Part shown: one piece after another, positions 18,758-27,873 of the stretch | How the letters are laid out: every line of letters begins with the position of its first letter | Position numbering within the stretch: position 1 is the first letter of the stretch | Assembly: GCF_028128765.1 (NCBI RefSeq) | Contig: NZ_LBJG01000001.1 | Coordinates: 316-50,842, forward strand | Origin: Bradyrhizobium sp. CCBAU 51627 | GTDB taxonomy: Bacteria > Pseudomonadota > Alphaproteobacteria > Rhizobiales > Xanthobacteraceae | DNA: 50,527 bases | Direction: 5' to 3' | Notes under the pieces: model-generated | The model's input: only the letters and a program-made list of their open reading frames with translations | Databases searched by the model: none | Told to the model about the DNA's origin: nothing | Translations under genes and position numbers: made by a program

Positions 18758-19024
18758 TCAGTGGCGGTGACGCGCATGCAGCTGCGTAGCGTGGGCAAAT
18801 AATGCGCTCGCCTCGCTGGCCGGGCTGCGAACGCAGCTTCCTCCGCGTCCGGCGATTGCCGACACGCACTGGTCGATCGTCTCGAATGCGCAACTCCGAA
18901 TCCCGGAGTCATAGTCGAGCCGGCAGACCGCGTATTCCTTGGTCGCGACCGGCTCCGGCGGGGTCAGAATCGCCGTCGCTGTTGCCCCCACGACAACCAC
19001 AGTGAACGCGAAAATTCTCTGCAT
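18758..19024 (-). CDS. DUF3551 small exported protein
   Basis: An 88-residue protein. It starts with a hydrophobic signal-like segment (MQRIFAFTVVVVGATATAIL). The mature part YAVCRLDYDSGIRSCAFET, then IDQCVSAIAGRGGSCVRSP shows the four-cysteine pattern of DUF3551, a family abundant in Bradyrhizobium and of unknown function. The start at 19024 is chosen over a longer upstream frame because the signal peptide begins there and GGAAGC precedes it. Confidence 0.75.
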   Translation of the reverse strand: MQRIFAFTVVVVGATATAILTPPEPVATKEYAVCRLDYDSGIRSCAFETIDQCVSAIAGRGGSCVRSPASEASALFAHATQLHARHRH

Positions 19025-19167
19025 ACTTGCTTCCGTGATCGGGGCGATGCTGAGACCCACAAGGCCGTCAGCGAGAGTTCTCTTTCCATATGCGGCGTGC
19101 TCATGGGCTAATCGCAGACGAGATACCTGCGATGGCCGCTGTAAGCGTAACGGCACTCGCTACTCGA

Positions 19168-19587
19168 CTAGTAGTTCGAGCGCGCCCCCTCATAGCCGTA
19201 TCCGGCATAGGCCCCGGCTGCGTATGCCCCGGCATAAGCCGCGGCGCGCGCCCCATAGCCATGGCCGTGCTCGCCGCCATAGCGATAGCCGGCGCCACCG
19301 ATGTTGACCGCCGTCGTCCGCGCGACGCCCACCACAGCCGGCCCACCGCCGGCACCTCGCGCGGCAAGATCAATGCGCGGCCCGGCCGCTGGACCGAGGA
19401 GAGGGCCGGGACCAGGGGCGGCGGGACCGGAAGCTGCGAGGGCTGGGGGCCCTGCCGGCGCCATCGGGGGAGGTCCGGCGGGCGCCATCGGCGGCGGCGG
19501 AAATTGCGCGAATGCAACAGACGAGGCGAGCGAACTTGCCGCGACCGTCACGGCGACAGCAAGGGTTGATAGCGATTTCGAGAGCAT
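19168..19587 (-). CDS. Pro/Gly/Ala-rich exported protein
   Basis: A 139-residue protein with a signal peptide (MLSKSLSTLAVAVTVAASSL then ASSVAFA|QF). It continues with a Pro-Ala-Gly-rich stretch (repeats of MAPAGPP) and ends in a Gly/Tyr/Ala-rich tail (YRYGGEHGHGYGARAAAYAG). GGAG lies just before the two adjacent ATG codons (19590, 19587). It starts about ten bases after the RND pump stop, so it may be the last gene of that operon. Low complexity prevents family assignment; a cell-envelope role is plausible. Confidence 0.55.
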   Translation of the reverse strand: MLSKSLSTLAVAVTVAASSLASSVAFAQFPPPPMAPAGPPPMAPAGPPALAASGPAAPGPGPLLGPAAGPRIDLAARGAGGGPAVVGVARTTAVNIGGAGYRYGGEHGHGYGARAAAYAGAYAAGAYAGYGYEGARSNY

Positions 19588-19600
19588 CATCGACTCCATT

Positions 19601-22600
19601 CTAGATTTGGAGCTCGAGGACGGGCTGCGGGGAGCGGTGAGCAGGCCTGTCTTCGGCCGGCGCCTCGTGGGCAACGGCTTCGAGCTCGTGTGAAGGTGAT
19701 TCATCCGCATAATCCGGATGGATCCGGAACCAGGCCACATAGAGCGCCGGCAGGAACAGCAGCGTCAGCAGCGTGCCGACGATGATGCCGCCCATCATGG
19801 CGTAGGCCATCGGGCCCCAGAAAATCTCCCGTGCGATTGGAATGAGCGCGAGACTTGCGGCAGCGGCCGTGAGCAGGATCGGTCGCATGCGGTGCTCGGT
19901 TGCTTCCACGACAGCATCCCAGGCGGGCCTGCCCTCCTTCTTGAGATCCTCGATCTGTACGATCAGGATCACGGAGTTGCGGACCAGGATGCCGATGAGC
20001 GCAAGCACGCCGAGGATGGCCACAAAGCCCAGCGGTGCGCCGCTCGGCAGCATGGCCATGACGACACCGATCAGCGCGAGCGGCGCCACCGCGAACACCA
20101 GGAACAGGCGCGAAAAACTCTGCAGCTGCACCATCAGCACGGTGGCCATGACGAACAGCATCAGCGGTACGACCGCGACGATCGGTCCCTGGCTTTTGGC
20201 ACTCTCCTCCACTGAGCCGCCGATCCTCACGGAATATCCGGCCGGCAGCTGCTTGGTAAACTCCGCAACCTTCGGCGCGAGCTGATCGACGACCGTCTTT
20301 GGCTGAACGTCACTGACGACGGCGGCCTTCAGCGTGATGGTCGGAATCCGCGACCGCCGCCAGATCGTGGGCTGCTCGAGTTCATAGCGCAGATTGGCGA
20401 CGGCACCGAGCGGCACCGGCTGGCCGCCGAGCCCGGTTAGTTGCAGGTCGCGCAGCGTGTCGATCGAGGCGCGCTCCTGTGCGGTCGCACGTCCCGTGAC
20501 ACTAACGAGATAGATGCTGTCGCGCACCTGCGTGATCGGCGTGCCCTGGAGCACCGAGTTGAGCGTGGTGGCGATGTCCTCCGAGGTCACGCCGAGCTGG
20601 CGCGCCTTGTCCTGGAGCACGTCGACCTTGACGACACGGGCCGGCTCCATCCAGTCGAACACCGCATTGCCGAGATCAGGACTGCTGCGAATGACGCCGG
20701 CAAGCTTCTGCGAGAGATCGCGGACCTTGGCGACGTCGGGCCCGCTCAGGCGGTATTGCACCGGACGGCCAACGGGCGGGCCGACTTCGAGCAGCTTCAC
20801 GTAGGTGTCGGTGCCCGGGAACGTCTTCCTCAGATAGTCCTCGAACTGCGACTTGAGCTTGTCGCGCGCGGCGATCCCGCCCTTGGTCAAGATCACCTGC
20901 TGACCGAACCAGGTGTTCGGGGTCTGCACGTCGAACGACAGCACGAAGCGTGGCGCGCCGGTACCGACGTAGGTGGACCAGTGCTCCACCGAATCGTTGC
21001 CCTGCAGCTGCTCGCGCTCGAAGCGTGCCATCTGAGTGTTGGTATCCGTGATCGAGGCGTTCTGCGGCAGGCTCCAGTCGATCACGAGCTCGGCGCGGTC
21101 CGACGAGGGGAAGAACTGCTGCTGCACGAACTGCAAGCCGAACAGGGCGAGCAGGAACACGCCAGCCGTCACCGCGACGGTGCTCCGGCGATGGTGCATG
21201 CAGAACAACAGCAGGCGCGCGAACATCTGTCCGAGGCGGCCCTTCTGCTCGTGATGTCCCTTGATCTTCGCCGGCAGGATGGTGACGCCGAGCAGGGGGG
21301 TGAACAAGACGGCGACGATCCAGGAGACGATCAACGACACCGCGATCACGACGAACAAGGTGAAGGTGAACTCGCCGGCGTTGCTGCTGTTCAGCCCGAT
21401 CGGGATGAAGCCGGCTACGGTGACCAGCGTGCCCGTCAGCATCGGGAACGCAGTCGACGTATAGACATGGGTTGCCGCCTTTTCGAGGGGATCGCCGATC
21501 TCGAGCCGCGCCACCATCATCTCGACGGCGATCATGGCATCGTCGACCAAGAGACCAAGCGCGATAATCAAGGCTCCCAGCGAAATGCGTTGCAATGAGA
21601 TACCGCAATAGGCCATCACGACGAAGGTGATCGCGAGCACGAGTGGAATGGCGATGGCCACCACGAGTCCGGCACGCGAACCGAGGCTCAGGAAACTGAT
21701 GCCGAGCACGATGATCACGGCTTCGAACAGCGCTTCGGTGAAGCCCGAGACGGCATGCTCGACCACCACGGGCTGGTCGGCAACGAGGTGCACGCCGACG
21801 CCGATCGGCAAGTCGGCAATGATCTTCGTCATCCCTTGCTTCAGCGCCTCACCGAACTGGAGCAGGTTGGCACCGGATTTCATGCCGATCGCGAGGGCAA
21901 TGGCGGACTTGCCGTTGTATCGGAACAGAGTGGACGGGGGATCGACGTATCCGCGCGTGATGGTCGCAACATCGGTCAGCGGAAAGAAGCGATCGTTGAT
22001 GCGGAGATTGACCGCCTTCAGGCTAGCTTCCGACGTGAACTGACCGTTCACGCGGACGCTGATCCGCTCCGGCCCTTCCTGGAACACGCCTGATGGCGCC
22101 ACCGCGTTCTGGCCCTGGAGCGAATTCATGATGGCGTGAACATCGAGGCCGAGGGCTGCGATCTTGCGGGTGGAGAATTCGAGGTAGATCACCTCGTCCT
22201 GCGCACCGAGAATGTCGACCTTGCCCACATCGGGCACGGTGAGCACCTTGGCCCTGATATCCTCGACCTGATCGCGGAGCTGGCGCTGGCTCAGTCCGTC
22301 GCTGGTGAAGGCATAGATGTTGCCGAAGACGTCGCCGAAGCGATCATTGAAGCCGGGTCCGATCACGCCTTGCGGGAAATCGCCCTTGATGTCGGCGATC
22401 ATGTTGCGGACGCGTACCCAGGTCGGCTTTACATCGGCCGCCTTGGTCGAATCGCGCAAGTAGACGAAGACGGTGGTCTGACCCGCGACCGTCACGCTCT
22501 TGGTGTAGTCGAGCGATTCCAGCTCCTCGAGCTTCTTCTCGATCCGGTCAGTGACCTGACGGGTCATCTCCTCAGGCGAGGCCCCCGGCCACTGCGCCTG

Positions 22601-22750
22601 GATCACCATGGTCTTGATGGTGAAGTCGGGGTCCTCCTGCCGTCCCAGTTGGAGATAGGCAAACAGGCCGGCCGCCATGAAGGCGATCATGAAATACCAG
22701 ACGAGGGAGCGATGGCCGAGCGCCCAGTCGGAGAGGTTGAACGACTTCAT
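19601..22750 (-). CDS. RND efflux pump, inner-membrane permease
   Basis: A full-length 1049-residue permease of the hydrophobe/amphiphile RND type, with 12 expected helices and two large periplasmic loops. The first TM region is SLVWYFMIAFMAAGLFAYLQ. The helix-4 proton relay LGLLVDDAMIAVEMMVARLE contains both Asp. In the helix-10 region (GILVRNSVILIVQIEDL) the Lys found in AcrB is an Arg, as in several pumps of this branch. Substrate cannot be predicted. The start overlaps the preceding adaptor by ATGA. With two adaptors the layout resembles TriABC-type pumps. No outer-membrane factor is encoded nearby, so a TolC-like channel must come from elsewhere. Confidence 0.93.
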   Translation of the reverse strand: MKSFNLSDWALGHRSLVWYFMIAFMAAGLFAYLQLGRQEDPDFTIKTMVIQAQWPGASPEEMTRQVTDRIEKKLEELESLDYTKSVTVAGQTTVFVYLRDSTKAADVKPTWVRVRNMIADIKGDFPQGVIGPGFNDRFGDVFGNIYAFTSDGLSQRQLRDQVEDIRAKVLTVPDVGKVDILGAQDEVIYLEFSTRKIAALGLDVHAIMNSLQGQNAVAPSGVFQEGPERISVRVNGQFTSEASLKAVNLRINDRFFPLTDVATITRGYVDPPSTLFRYNGKSAIALAIGMKSGANLLQFGEALKQGMTKIIADLPIGVGVHLVADQPVVVEHAVSGFTEALFEAVIIVLGISFLSLGSRAGLVVAIAIPLVLAITFVVMAYCGISLQRISLGALIIALGLLVDDAMIAVEMMVARLEIGDPLEKAATHVYTSTAFPMLTGTLVTVAGFIPIGLNSSNAGEFTFTLFVVIAVSLIVSWIVAVLFTPLLGVTILPAKIKGHHEQKGRLGQMFARLLLFCMHHRRSTVAVTAGVFLLALFGLQFVQQQFFPSSDRAELVIDWSLPQNASITDTNTQMARFEREQLQGNDSVEHWSTYVGTGAPRFVLSFDVQTPNTWFGQQVILTKGGIAARDKLKSQFEDYLRKTFPGTDTYVKLLEVGPPVGRPVQYRLSGPDVAKVRDLSQKLAGVIRSSPDLGNAVFDWMEPARVVKVDVLQDKARQLGVTSEDIATTLNSVLQGTPITQVRDSIYLVSVTGRATAQERASIDTLRDLQLTGLGGQPVPLGAVANLRYELEQPTIWRRSRIPTITLKAAVVSDVQPKTVVDQLAPKVAEFTKQLPAGYSVRIGGSVEESAKSQGPIVAVVPLMLFVMATVLMVQLQSFSRLFLVFAVAPLALIGVVMAMLPSGAPLGFVAILGVLALIGILVRNSVILIVQIEDLKKEGRPAWDAVVEATEHRMRPILLTAAAASLALIPIAREIFWGPMAYAMMGGIIVGTLLTLLFLPALYVAWFRIHPDYADESPSHELEAVAHEAPAEDRPAHRSPQPVLELQI

Positions 22751-23823
22751 GGCTCTTGATCCTGTTCGAAGCGGACGTGCTGTCCCGGCTTGAGGCTGTG
22801 AATTCCGGCGGTAACCACGCGGGCGCCCGCGGCTAGCCCTCCAGTGACGCGGATGCCCGACTGTTCGGAGACACCCTCGATCTTCTGCAAGGAGACGGTG
22901 CTGGTGGATTGATCGACCACCCAGACGAAATCGGCGCCGTCCTTGGCGAGCACCGCTGAAACGGGCAGGCGCAGCACCTTGCCCTGGTCCTTGCCGAGCT
23001 TTGCCGTGGCGGTGGCGCCGAGACGGAAGCTTTCCGGGGGATTGGCGAGCGCGATCCGGACGCGCCGCAGCCGCGTGACGGGATCTGCTTGCGGCGCGAT
23101 CTCGCGAATCCTGCCCTCGACCTGAACGGCGGGAAGAAGCTGGAGACTGACCGTAAACGGAAGACCGACGTCGAGCGGCACAGGGAGGTCTTCCCCAATG
23201 TCGACGACCGCCTCACGAATGTCCGGCCGCGCGACCGTCACCACGGTCTGACCGGGCGAAACCACCTGGCCGACTTCCGCGCCGACGGCGGTGACGACGC
23301 CGCCGAAATCGGCCTTGATCTGGGCGTAGCCGAGTTGCTCGATCGCCTTGGTCAGGCTCGCCTGCTCCTGGGCGACGCTGGCTTCGGCGCCGGCGCGCGC
23401 CTGCTCGGCATTGTCGAGCGTCTGCTTGGTGGTCGCATCGCTGGTGATGAGCGTGCGTTGCCGCTCCTCCGTGGCCTTGGCGGTCGCAAGCTGCGCCTCG
23501 GCCTTCGCAAGCTGCGCTTTGGCGGCGCGAACGGCGAGATCGAGCGCGGTCGGATCGATCGTACCGATGATCTGTCCTTCCTTGACGATGTCGCCAACGT
23601 AGACCGGACGCGAGGTCAGCCGTCCGAGCACGCGAAACCCGATGTTGGTCTTGTAGCGCGGCTCGACGACGCCAACGGCAACCGTGCCGTCGTCGCTGTT
23701 CGGCTTGGCCAACGTCGAGAGCACAGGGCGCACCGGCTCCGGCGCGCTCGTCTTCTGCTGGCAGCCGGCGAGCAATGACGCGGTTGCGAGCGTGCCGACG
23801 ATCATGATGATGGGCCGCTTCAT
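22747..23823 (-). CDS. RND periplasmic adaptor lipoprotein (second)
   Basis: A 358-residue membrane fusion protein. The signal ends in a lipobox (ATASLLAGC), so it is a lipid-anchored adaptor. It has a barrel-sandwich half (FRVLGRLTSRPVYVGDIVKE, GQIIGTIDP), an alpha-hairpin rich in Ala/Gln/Lys (~90-165), the second lipoyl half (YAQIKADFGGVVTAVGAEVG), and beta-barrel and membrane-proximal domains. It overlaps both neighbours by ATGA (23820-23823 and 22747-22750). It links the RND pump to an outer-membrane channel. Why the operon needs two adaptors is unknown; they may form mixed hexamers. Confidence 0.9.
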   Translation of the reverse strand: MKRPIIMIVGTLATASLLAGCQQKTSAPEPVRPVLSTLAKPNSDDGTVAVGVVEPRYKTNIGFRVLGRLTSRPVYVGDIVKEGQIIGTIDPTALDLAVRAAKAQLAKAEAQLATAKATEERQRTLITSDATTKQTLDNAEQARAGAEASVAQEQASLTKAIEQLGYAQIKADFGGVVTAVGAEVGQVVSPGQTVVTVARPDIREAVVDIGEDLPVPLDVGLPFTVSLQLLPAVQVEGRIREIAPQADPVTRLRRVRIALANPPESFRLGATATAKLGKDQGKVLRLPVSAVLAKDGADFVWVVDQSTSTVSLQKIEGVSEQSGIRVTGGLAAGARVVTAGIHSLKPGQHVRFEQDQEP

Positions 23824-24935
23824 GACCTGTCTCCCACTTCAGTGACGGACTGGCCGACACTCAGCAGCTTGCCGCCGTCAATAACGATGCGCTCGCCGGG
23901 TTCGAGCCCTGCCTTGATCAGCACCTGTCCGGCCTCGTATGCGCCGACCGTGACCGGCTTGAGCGACGCTGTTTGGGTTTTCGGATCGACCGTCCAGACG
24001 GCAGGCTTCCTGCCCGCAGCCATCAGCGCGCTCCAGGGCACTGCGATCTCGTTCTGAGGCTTCGCCTTGACCGTTCCGACGATGGCGCCGCCCAGCGTCA
24101 TCGCGGCTGGCGGATTGTCGATCGACACCTTGACGCGGATCGTGGAGCTCTTCGCGTCGATCACAGGTGAAATCTCCCTCACCTCGCCGGTTGCGGTCAC
24201 GCTCGGATCGGACACCAGCGCCAGCGTCACGCGGCGACTGTCGGTCTGGCCGAGGAAGAGGGATTCATAGACTTCGAACACGGCATCCCGCTCCCCGTCC
24301 TGCGCAAGCGAGAAAACGGGTTGGGCAGCAGGAACGACCTGGCCGACCTCGAGATTTCGCGCGGTAATGACGCCGTTCGATTCAGCGCGCAGGACGGTAT
24401 ATCCGAGCGCATCGCGCGAGGTGCCCAGCTGCGCCTTGGCGGCCTCCAGTACACCCTCTGCGGTGCGCAGACCTTCCCGGGCCTGGTCGTAGACGGTGCG
24501 AGTGGTGAAGCCGCTTGCAATCAGCGCGTTCTGCCGCTCGAACGTAGCCTTTGCCACGCGCAATTGGGCTTCGGCAGAGGCCACTGCCGCCGTCGCAGCA
24601 TCGACATCCGCCTGTTGCTCGGCCGGATCGAGGCGGGCGAGGACGTCGCCCTTGCTGACGTGAGCACCGATGTCAACAACGCGAGCAACCACACGCCCGT
24701 TGACGCGGAACGAAAGATCGGCACGGAAGCGCGCTTGAACCTCTCCGGTCAACGTGATGGCGGCTTGCCGCTTGCGCGGCTGCACGGTCGTGGTTCGGAC
24801 CAGCGTTGTCCGTGGAGCCGTCTGCGCCGCGTGATCGTTGCAACCGGTCAGCGCAATGCTGACAAGGAGGGTCGCTGCGGCGAGAACCCTGCCCTTATGT
24901 GGCGTTCGAACGGGATTCGGGAACTGGCTGGTCAT
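23820..24935 (-). CDS. RND periplasmic adaptor lipoprotein (first)
   Basis: A 371-residue membrane fusion protein with a lipobox (LVSIALTGC). The lipoyl motif FRVNGRVVARVVDIGAHVSK is followed by GDVLARLDPAEQQ, an alpha-hairpin (~100-165), then YTVLRAESNGVITARNLEVG as the second lipoyl half. It is only distantly similar to the second adaptor, so this is not a recent duplication. It overlaps the histidine-kinase-like gene by ATGA at 24932-24935, showing tight coupling of the four genes. Confidence 0.9.
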   Translation of the reverse strand: MTSQFPNPVRTPHKGRVLAAATLLVSIALTGCNDHAAQTAPRTTLVRTTTVQPRKRQAAITLTGEVQARFRADLSFRVNGRVVARVVDIGAHVSKGDVLARLDPAEQQADVDAATAAVASAEAQLRVAKATFERQNALIASGFTTRTVYDQAREGLRTAEGVLEAAKAQLGTSRDALGYTVLRAESNGVITARNLEVGQVVPAAQPVFSLAQDGERDAVFEVYESLFLGQTDSRRVTLALVSDPSVTATGEVREISPVIDAKSSTIRVKVSIDNPPAAMTLGGAIVGTVKAKPQNEIAVPWSALMAAGRKPAVWTVDPKTQTASLKPVTVGAYEAGQVLIKAGLEPGERIVIDGGKLLSVGQSVTEVGDRS

Positions 24936-25801
24936 GGCGCGTCCGTATGATGGAAAGCTGACAACAGCCCACCAAGCGCATCGGCGGATCGGCGAGCGAC
25001 GGCCCTTTCACCGCCTTGCTGGCGCAGTCGTCCCGCAATGGGATCGGTCGCAGCGGCCGGTCCGCGTTGATCGGCCGTTGCGCTTGCCGCGAGCACCGCT
25101 TCATTTGAAGCGGTAACTCTCGTGCGGCGCGGAGCCCTCATCTGGCGCGCTGCGATCGACCAGTTTGCACCCCGTTCGCGCTCGGTCAGCGGGAACGCGA
25201 GAACGATCGAGGTGAATTCGGCGCCGAAACCCTGCTCGATCCGGCCGCCGAGCGCCCGCGCGATATCCCTGGCAATGCGCAATTCGCGATCAGAAGCTTC
25301 CCGGGCAGGACGCGAGCCGTTGTCCAGGATCACGCAACTCACCAGCGCGCCGGTCCGCGTCAGCTTGATCCTGATCTGCCCGGCCCGGGCATCAAGACAA
25401 GCGTGCCTTGCCGCGTGCATCACGAGCTCATGGACGATCAGCCCGAGGTGCCAGCAGCGCTCCGGCTCAAGCGCGAGGGACTGGGTCGCAAAAGCCAGTT
25501 GAATGTTCGTCCGGTCGAGCAGCGCGCGGCGCATGCCGCAGCCGAGCTTGCGAAGGTAGGTCGCGGCGTGGATCAGCGTTTCACCCGTGGGCATGGCCAA
25601 CGCACGGTGCATGTCGGCATAGCCATGCAGCAGCTCGACGACATCGCCGAGCGCGCGCTTCGCTTCCGCCCCTTCGACCCGGATGGCGGCGGCGGAGACC
25701 AAGTCGATGGCGAAGGCAACCCCGTTGGTAACCCGGTGATGCAGTTCGCGCAGCAGCACGCCTTCCTGCAAGCCGGGCGATTTCGGGTTCAAAGCAGTCA
25801 C
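24932..25801 (-). CDS. Histidine-kinase-like protein (HisKA_2/HWE type), first gene of the efflux operon
   Basis: A 289-residue cytoplasmic protein. The GTG at 25801 is chosen because a perfect GAGGAG lies six bases upstream; the open frame itself reaches 25876. The dimerisation/phosphoacceptor box is LLRELHHRVTNGVAFAIDLV, typical of HisKA_2/HWE kinases (His in ELHHR). The ATPase N-box reads HELVMHAARHA where the essential Asn would be His, while later glycine motifs (LDNGSR, ALGGRIEQGFGAEF) remain. ATP binding may therefore be lost or altered. The C-terminal ~80 residues are low-complexity. No sensor domain and no response regulator accompany it. Its coupling to the pump suggests a regulatory role on export, but this is inference. 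Confidence 0.75.
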   Translation of the reverse strand: MTALNPKSPGLQEGVLLRELHHRVTNGVAFAIDLVSAAAIRVEGAEAKRALGDVVELLHGYADMHRALAMPTGETLIHAATYLRKLGCGMRRALLDRTNIQLAFATQSLALEPERCWHLGLIVHELVMHAARHACLDARAGQIRIKLTRTGALVSCVILDNGSRPAREASDRELRIARDIARALGGRIEQGFGAEFTSIVLAFPLTERERGANWSIAARQMRAPRRTRVTASNEAVLAASATADQRGPAAATDPIAGRLRQQGGERAVARRSADALGGLLSAFHHTDAP

Positions 25802-25911
25802 GACATTCTCCTCATTCGGCTCGAACGATCGGGGCCCGAACGCCCCACCTTTGCGTCCCCGATCCTCCGGGAGCACTCGCTAGGTCTGCCAAACATCGCG
25901 GTCCAATAATA

Positions 25912-25929
25912 AACTATACCGTATATTTT
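25912..25929. promoter_or_regulatory. Candidate TetR operator between the efflux operon and its divergent repressor
   Basis: AACTATACCGTATATTTT contains the palindrome TATAC-C-GTATA (25915-25925). It lies 111 bases before the kinase-like start and 79 bases before the TetR start, a normal place for a shared operator. An almost identical sequence lies at 28252-28269. Confidence 0.65.
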
Positions 25930-26007
25930 CTTTTTCTTGCCTTTCATGGCTGGCCGTGTCAAGTGGGAAAGCGACGCGCACAGACTCGTGAATTCGGAGG
26001 TCCAAGA

Positions 26008-26661
26008 ATGAAGAAGACGAAGCGAGGCAGACCGCCAAAGGATCTTGCCGGTGATGCGCAGGCGCGCATTCTCGATGCAGCTCAGCAGCTGTTTCTGGAG
26101 AAGGGCTATCGCAGCGCCAGCATCGACGACATTTCCGAGCTCGCGCCGGCGAGCAAGCCGACGATCTACGCCCATTTCCCCGGCAAGGAAGCGCTGTTCG
26201 CGGCGGTGGTCGCTCGCACGGTTGAGGGATTGACTGATTTCGAGGGCTTTTCGCCGGAAGGCCGCACCATTGAGGAAAAATTGACGAACCTCGGTTCGGC
26301 AATCGTGGAAAGATTCTTGGAGGAGTCGGTGGACTTGGTCCGCGCCACCATCGCCGAATCGCAGCGCTTTCCCGAACTGAGCCGGAATGTTCATGACACC
26401 GCGCGCGATCGCTCCCAGGCCGCGGTGTCGCAGCTGCTGGACGACGCCACACAGAAGCTCGCGCGTACACCAAAGGGTCCGTTCAGCGCCAAACGAAGCC
26501 GTGCCACCGCGCAGATCTTTCTCGACCTGATCCTGCTGCCGATGCTGTTTCGCTCGCTCGTCGGCGAGACGCCGAAGGACCTGAAGAAGGAGCTTCCCGG
26601 CTTCGTACGCGAACGGGTCGGGTTTTTCCTCGCAGCCTGCGAAGCGGACTGGTCGCACTAG
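26008..26661 (+). CDS. TetR-family repressor of the efflux operon
   Basis: A 217-residue protein starting at ATG 26008, with GGAGG seven bases upstream; this start also begins the basic arm KKTKRGRPPK. The helix-turn-helix region is ARILDAAQQLFLEKGYRSAS, then IDDISELAPASKPTIYAHFP with GKEALF. The ligand-binding half is AefR/AcrR-like. Being divergent from the kinase-adaptor-adaptor-RND operon, it probably represses it and itself through the palindrome at 25915-25925. The same motif at 28252 suggests it also controls the patatin/Adc operon. Effector unknown. Confidence 0.88.
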   Translation: MKKTKRGRPPKDLAGDAQARILDAAQQLFLEKGYRSASIDDISELAPASKPTIYAHFPGKEALFAAVVARTVEGLTDFEGFSPEGRTIEEKLTNLGSAIVERFLEESVDLVRATIAESQRFPELSRNVHDTARDRSQAAVSQLLDDATQKLARTPKGPFSAKRSRATAQIFLDLILLPMLFRSLVGETPKDLKKELPGFVRERVGFFLAACEADWSH

Positions 26662-26707
26662 GTGCGGCTGGCGTTTTCGAGACGGCTCGAGTCTGGAGGC
26701 AACCGCG

Positions 26708-27367
26708 TCAGCCGGCTGCCTTGAACTGCACGTGCGATAGCATCTCAACCGACTGCATCAATGGCGCGCGACTCAGGGCGGCCGCGCAAAATCTCAGCAT
26801 CGCATCGAAGCTTGGCCGCAACGTCGCAGCTCCGACCCGCGATGGGTTGAGATGAACGTCCATGGCTTCCAGCAGGCAGCAGGTCAGCGCCATCGGACTG
26901 CCGTCGTGCAGTTCACCCCGTGCTTGCCCGGTGCCAATAATCGGTCGCACCAAGCCGCGGATCTTGTCCTGATAGGCCAGGACGACGGTCCAGTTCTGAC
27001 GAACGGCCGGGGTCACCAGATCCTGCAATTTCTGATGCTGCACCGGTCGAGCTTCATTGCAGTCAGCGATAGCTTTCAGGATCGTCGCCAGGCGTCGCAG
27101 CGCCGGCCCATGGGTACGGGCCGCCTCAGCTGCAGCCCTGACAGTCTCGTCCAGTAACTCTCCTACTACGGCCTCCTCAATCGCCCGCTTTGAGGGAAAG
27201 AAGCGGTAGATGTTGGCCGCGGACATCGACAAGCGCCGCGCGATATCGGCGACCGTGGTCTTGTTGTGACCGATCTCGCAATAGAGCTGGAGAGCCGCCT
27301 GCACGATCCTGCGGCGGACGTTCACGTTCCCTGCCCGACCATCAATCTGCTCGCTCATGTGTCTCAC
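26708..27367 (-). CDS. TetR-family regulator (second)
   Basis: A protein of about 219 residues. The helix-turn-helix is RRIVQAALQLYCEIGHNKTT, then VADIARRLSMSAANIYRFFP followed by SKRAIEEAVV. The C-terminal ligand-binding part (TCCLLEAMDVHLNP) resembles AefR-type regulators. The frame begins with GTG 27367, overlapping the previous gene by four bases; ATG 27358 with GGTGAG upstream is an equally good start. It is cotranscribed with the small membrane protein at 27364-27801 and convergent with the first TetR gene. Confidence 0.85.
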   Translation of the reverse strand: MRHMSEQIDGRAGNVNVRRRIVQAALQLYCEIGHNKTTVADIARRLSMSAANIYRFFPSKRAIEEAVVGELLDETVRAAAEAARTHGPALRRLATILKAIADCNEARPVQHQKLQDLVTPAVRQNWTVVLAYQDKIRGLVRPIIGTGQARGELHDGSPMALTCCLLEAMDVHLNPSRVGAATLRPSFDAMLRFCAAALSRAPLMQSVEMLSHVQFKAAG

Positions 27368-27801
27368 CGCACCGGAAGGTTCATGAGCTCGCTGCGGCAG
27401 GCTTCGCCGAAATCCCGCAAAGGGTCCATCTCCTCGATGAAGTCGGGCAAGTCGACGAAGGTCCGGTTTGGCGACAAGTAGGTCTCGATGATGAGGCGAC
27501 CAGTTCGTTCAGCGGCATGCACGACTTCACCGCTCGAAAGTATCCGCATGCGGCCGACCAGCGTGTACAGACTGACGAGTTGCGGGATCTCGGCCCTGTC
27601 GCTGACGAGCGCGTCGGCGTAGAGCCGCGACGCCTCCTCAATGAAGCTGCGGTACAGCCGCTCGCGCCTCGAGAACGAGCGGGCATGATGACGCTCGCGA
27701 AGCCTCCGGCGCCGGCTGAACCATCCACTGACGATGGTCGAAACGGCGCCGAACGCGGAGCCGCCGAAGGCGGCCAAAGCCGGGATGTACACGATACTCA
27801 T
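27364..27801 (-). CDS. Small membrane-anchored protein of unknown function
   Basis: A 145-residue protein starting with one membrane segment (MSIVYIPALAAFGGSAFGAV). Next comes a basic patch (RRRRLRERHHARSFSRRERL) and a soluble helical domain containing FIEEASRLYADALVSDRAEI. AGGAG precedes ATG 27801. It overlaps the following TetR gene by GTGA, so the two are coupled. It looks like a small membrane-tethered protein facing the cytoplasm; function unknown. Confidence 0.7.
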   Translation of the reverse strand: MSIVYIPALAAFGGSAFGAVSTIVSGWFSRRRRLRERHHARSFSRRERLYRSFIEEASRLYADALVSDRAEIPQLVSLYTLVGRMRILSSGEVVHAAERTGRLIIETYLSPNRTFVDLPDFIEEMDPLRDFGEACRSELMNLPVR

Positions 27802-27873
27802 GGGATCGCTCCTGTCTCTGCCACAGTGCGGAGGCTAAGGCTGACCCCGGTCACGTCAGCCGTAATCTTGCAC

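Noticed and set aside
20441..21598. Plus-strand 385-codon frame within the RND pump gene
   Set aside because: Antisense shadow of a conserved permease; His/Arg/Asp-rich with no fold-like pattern.
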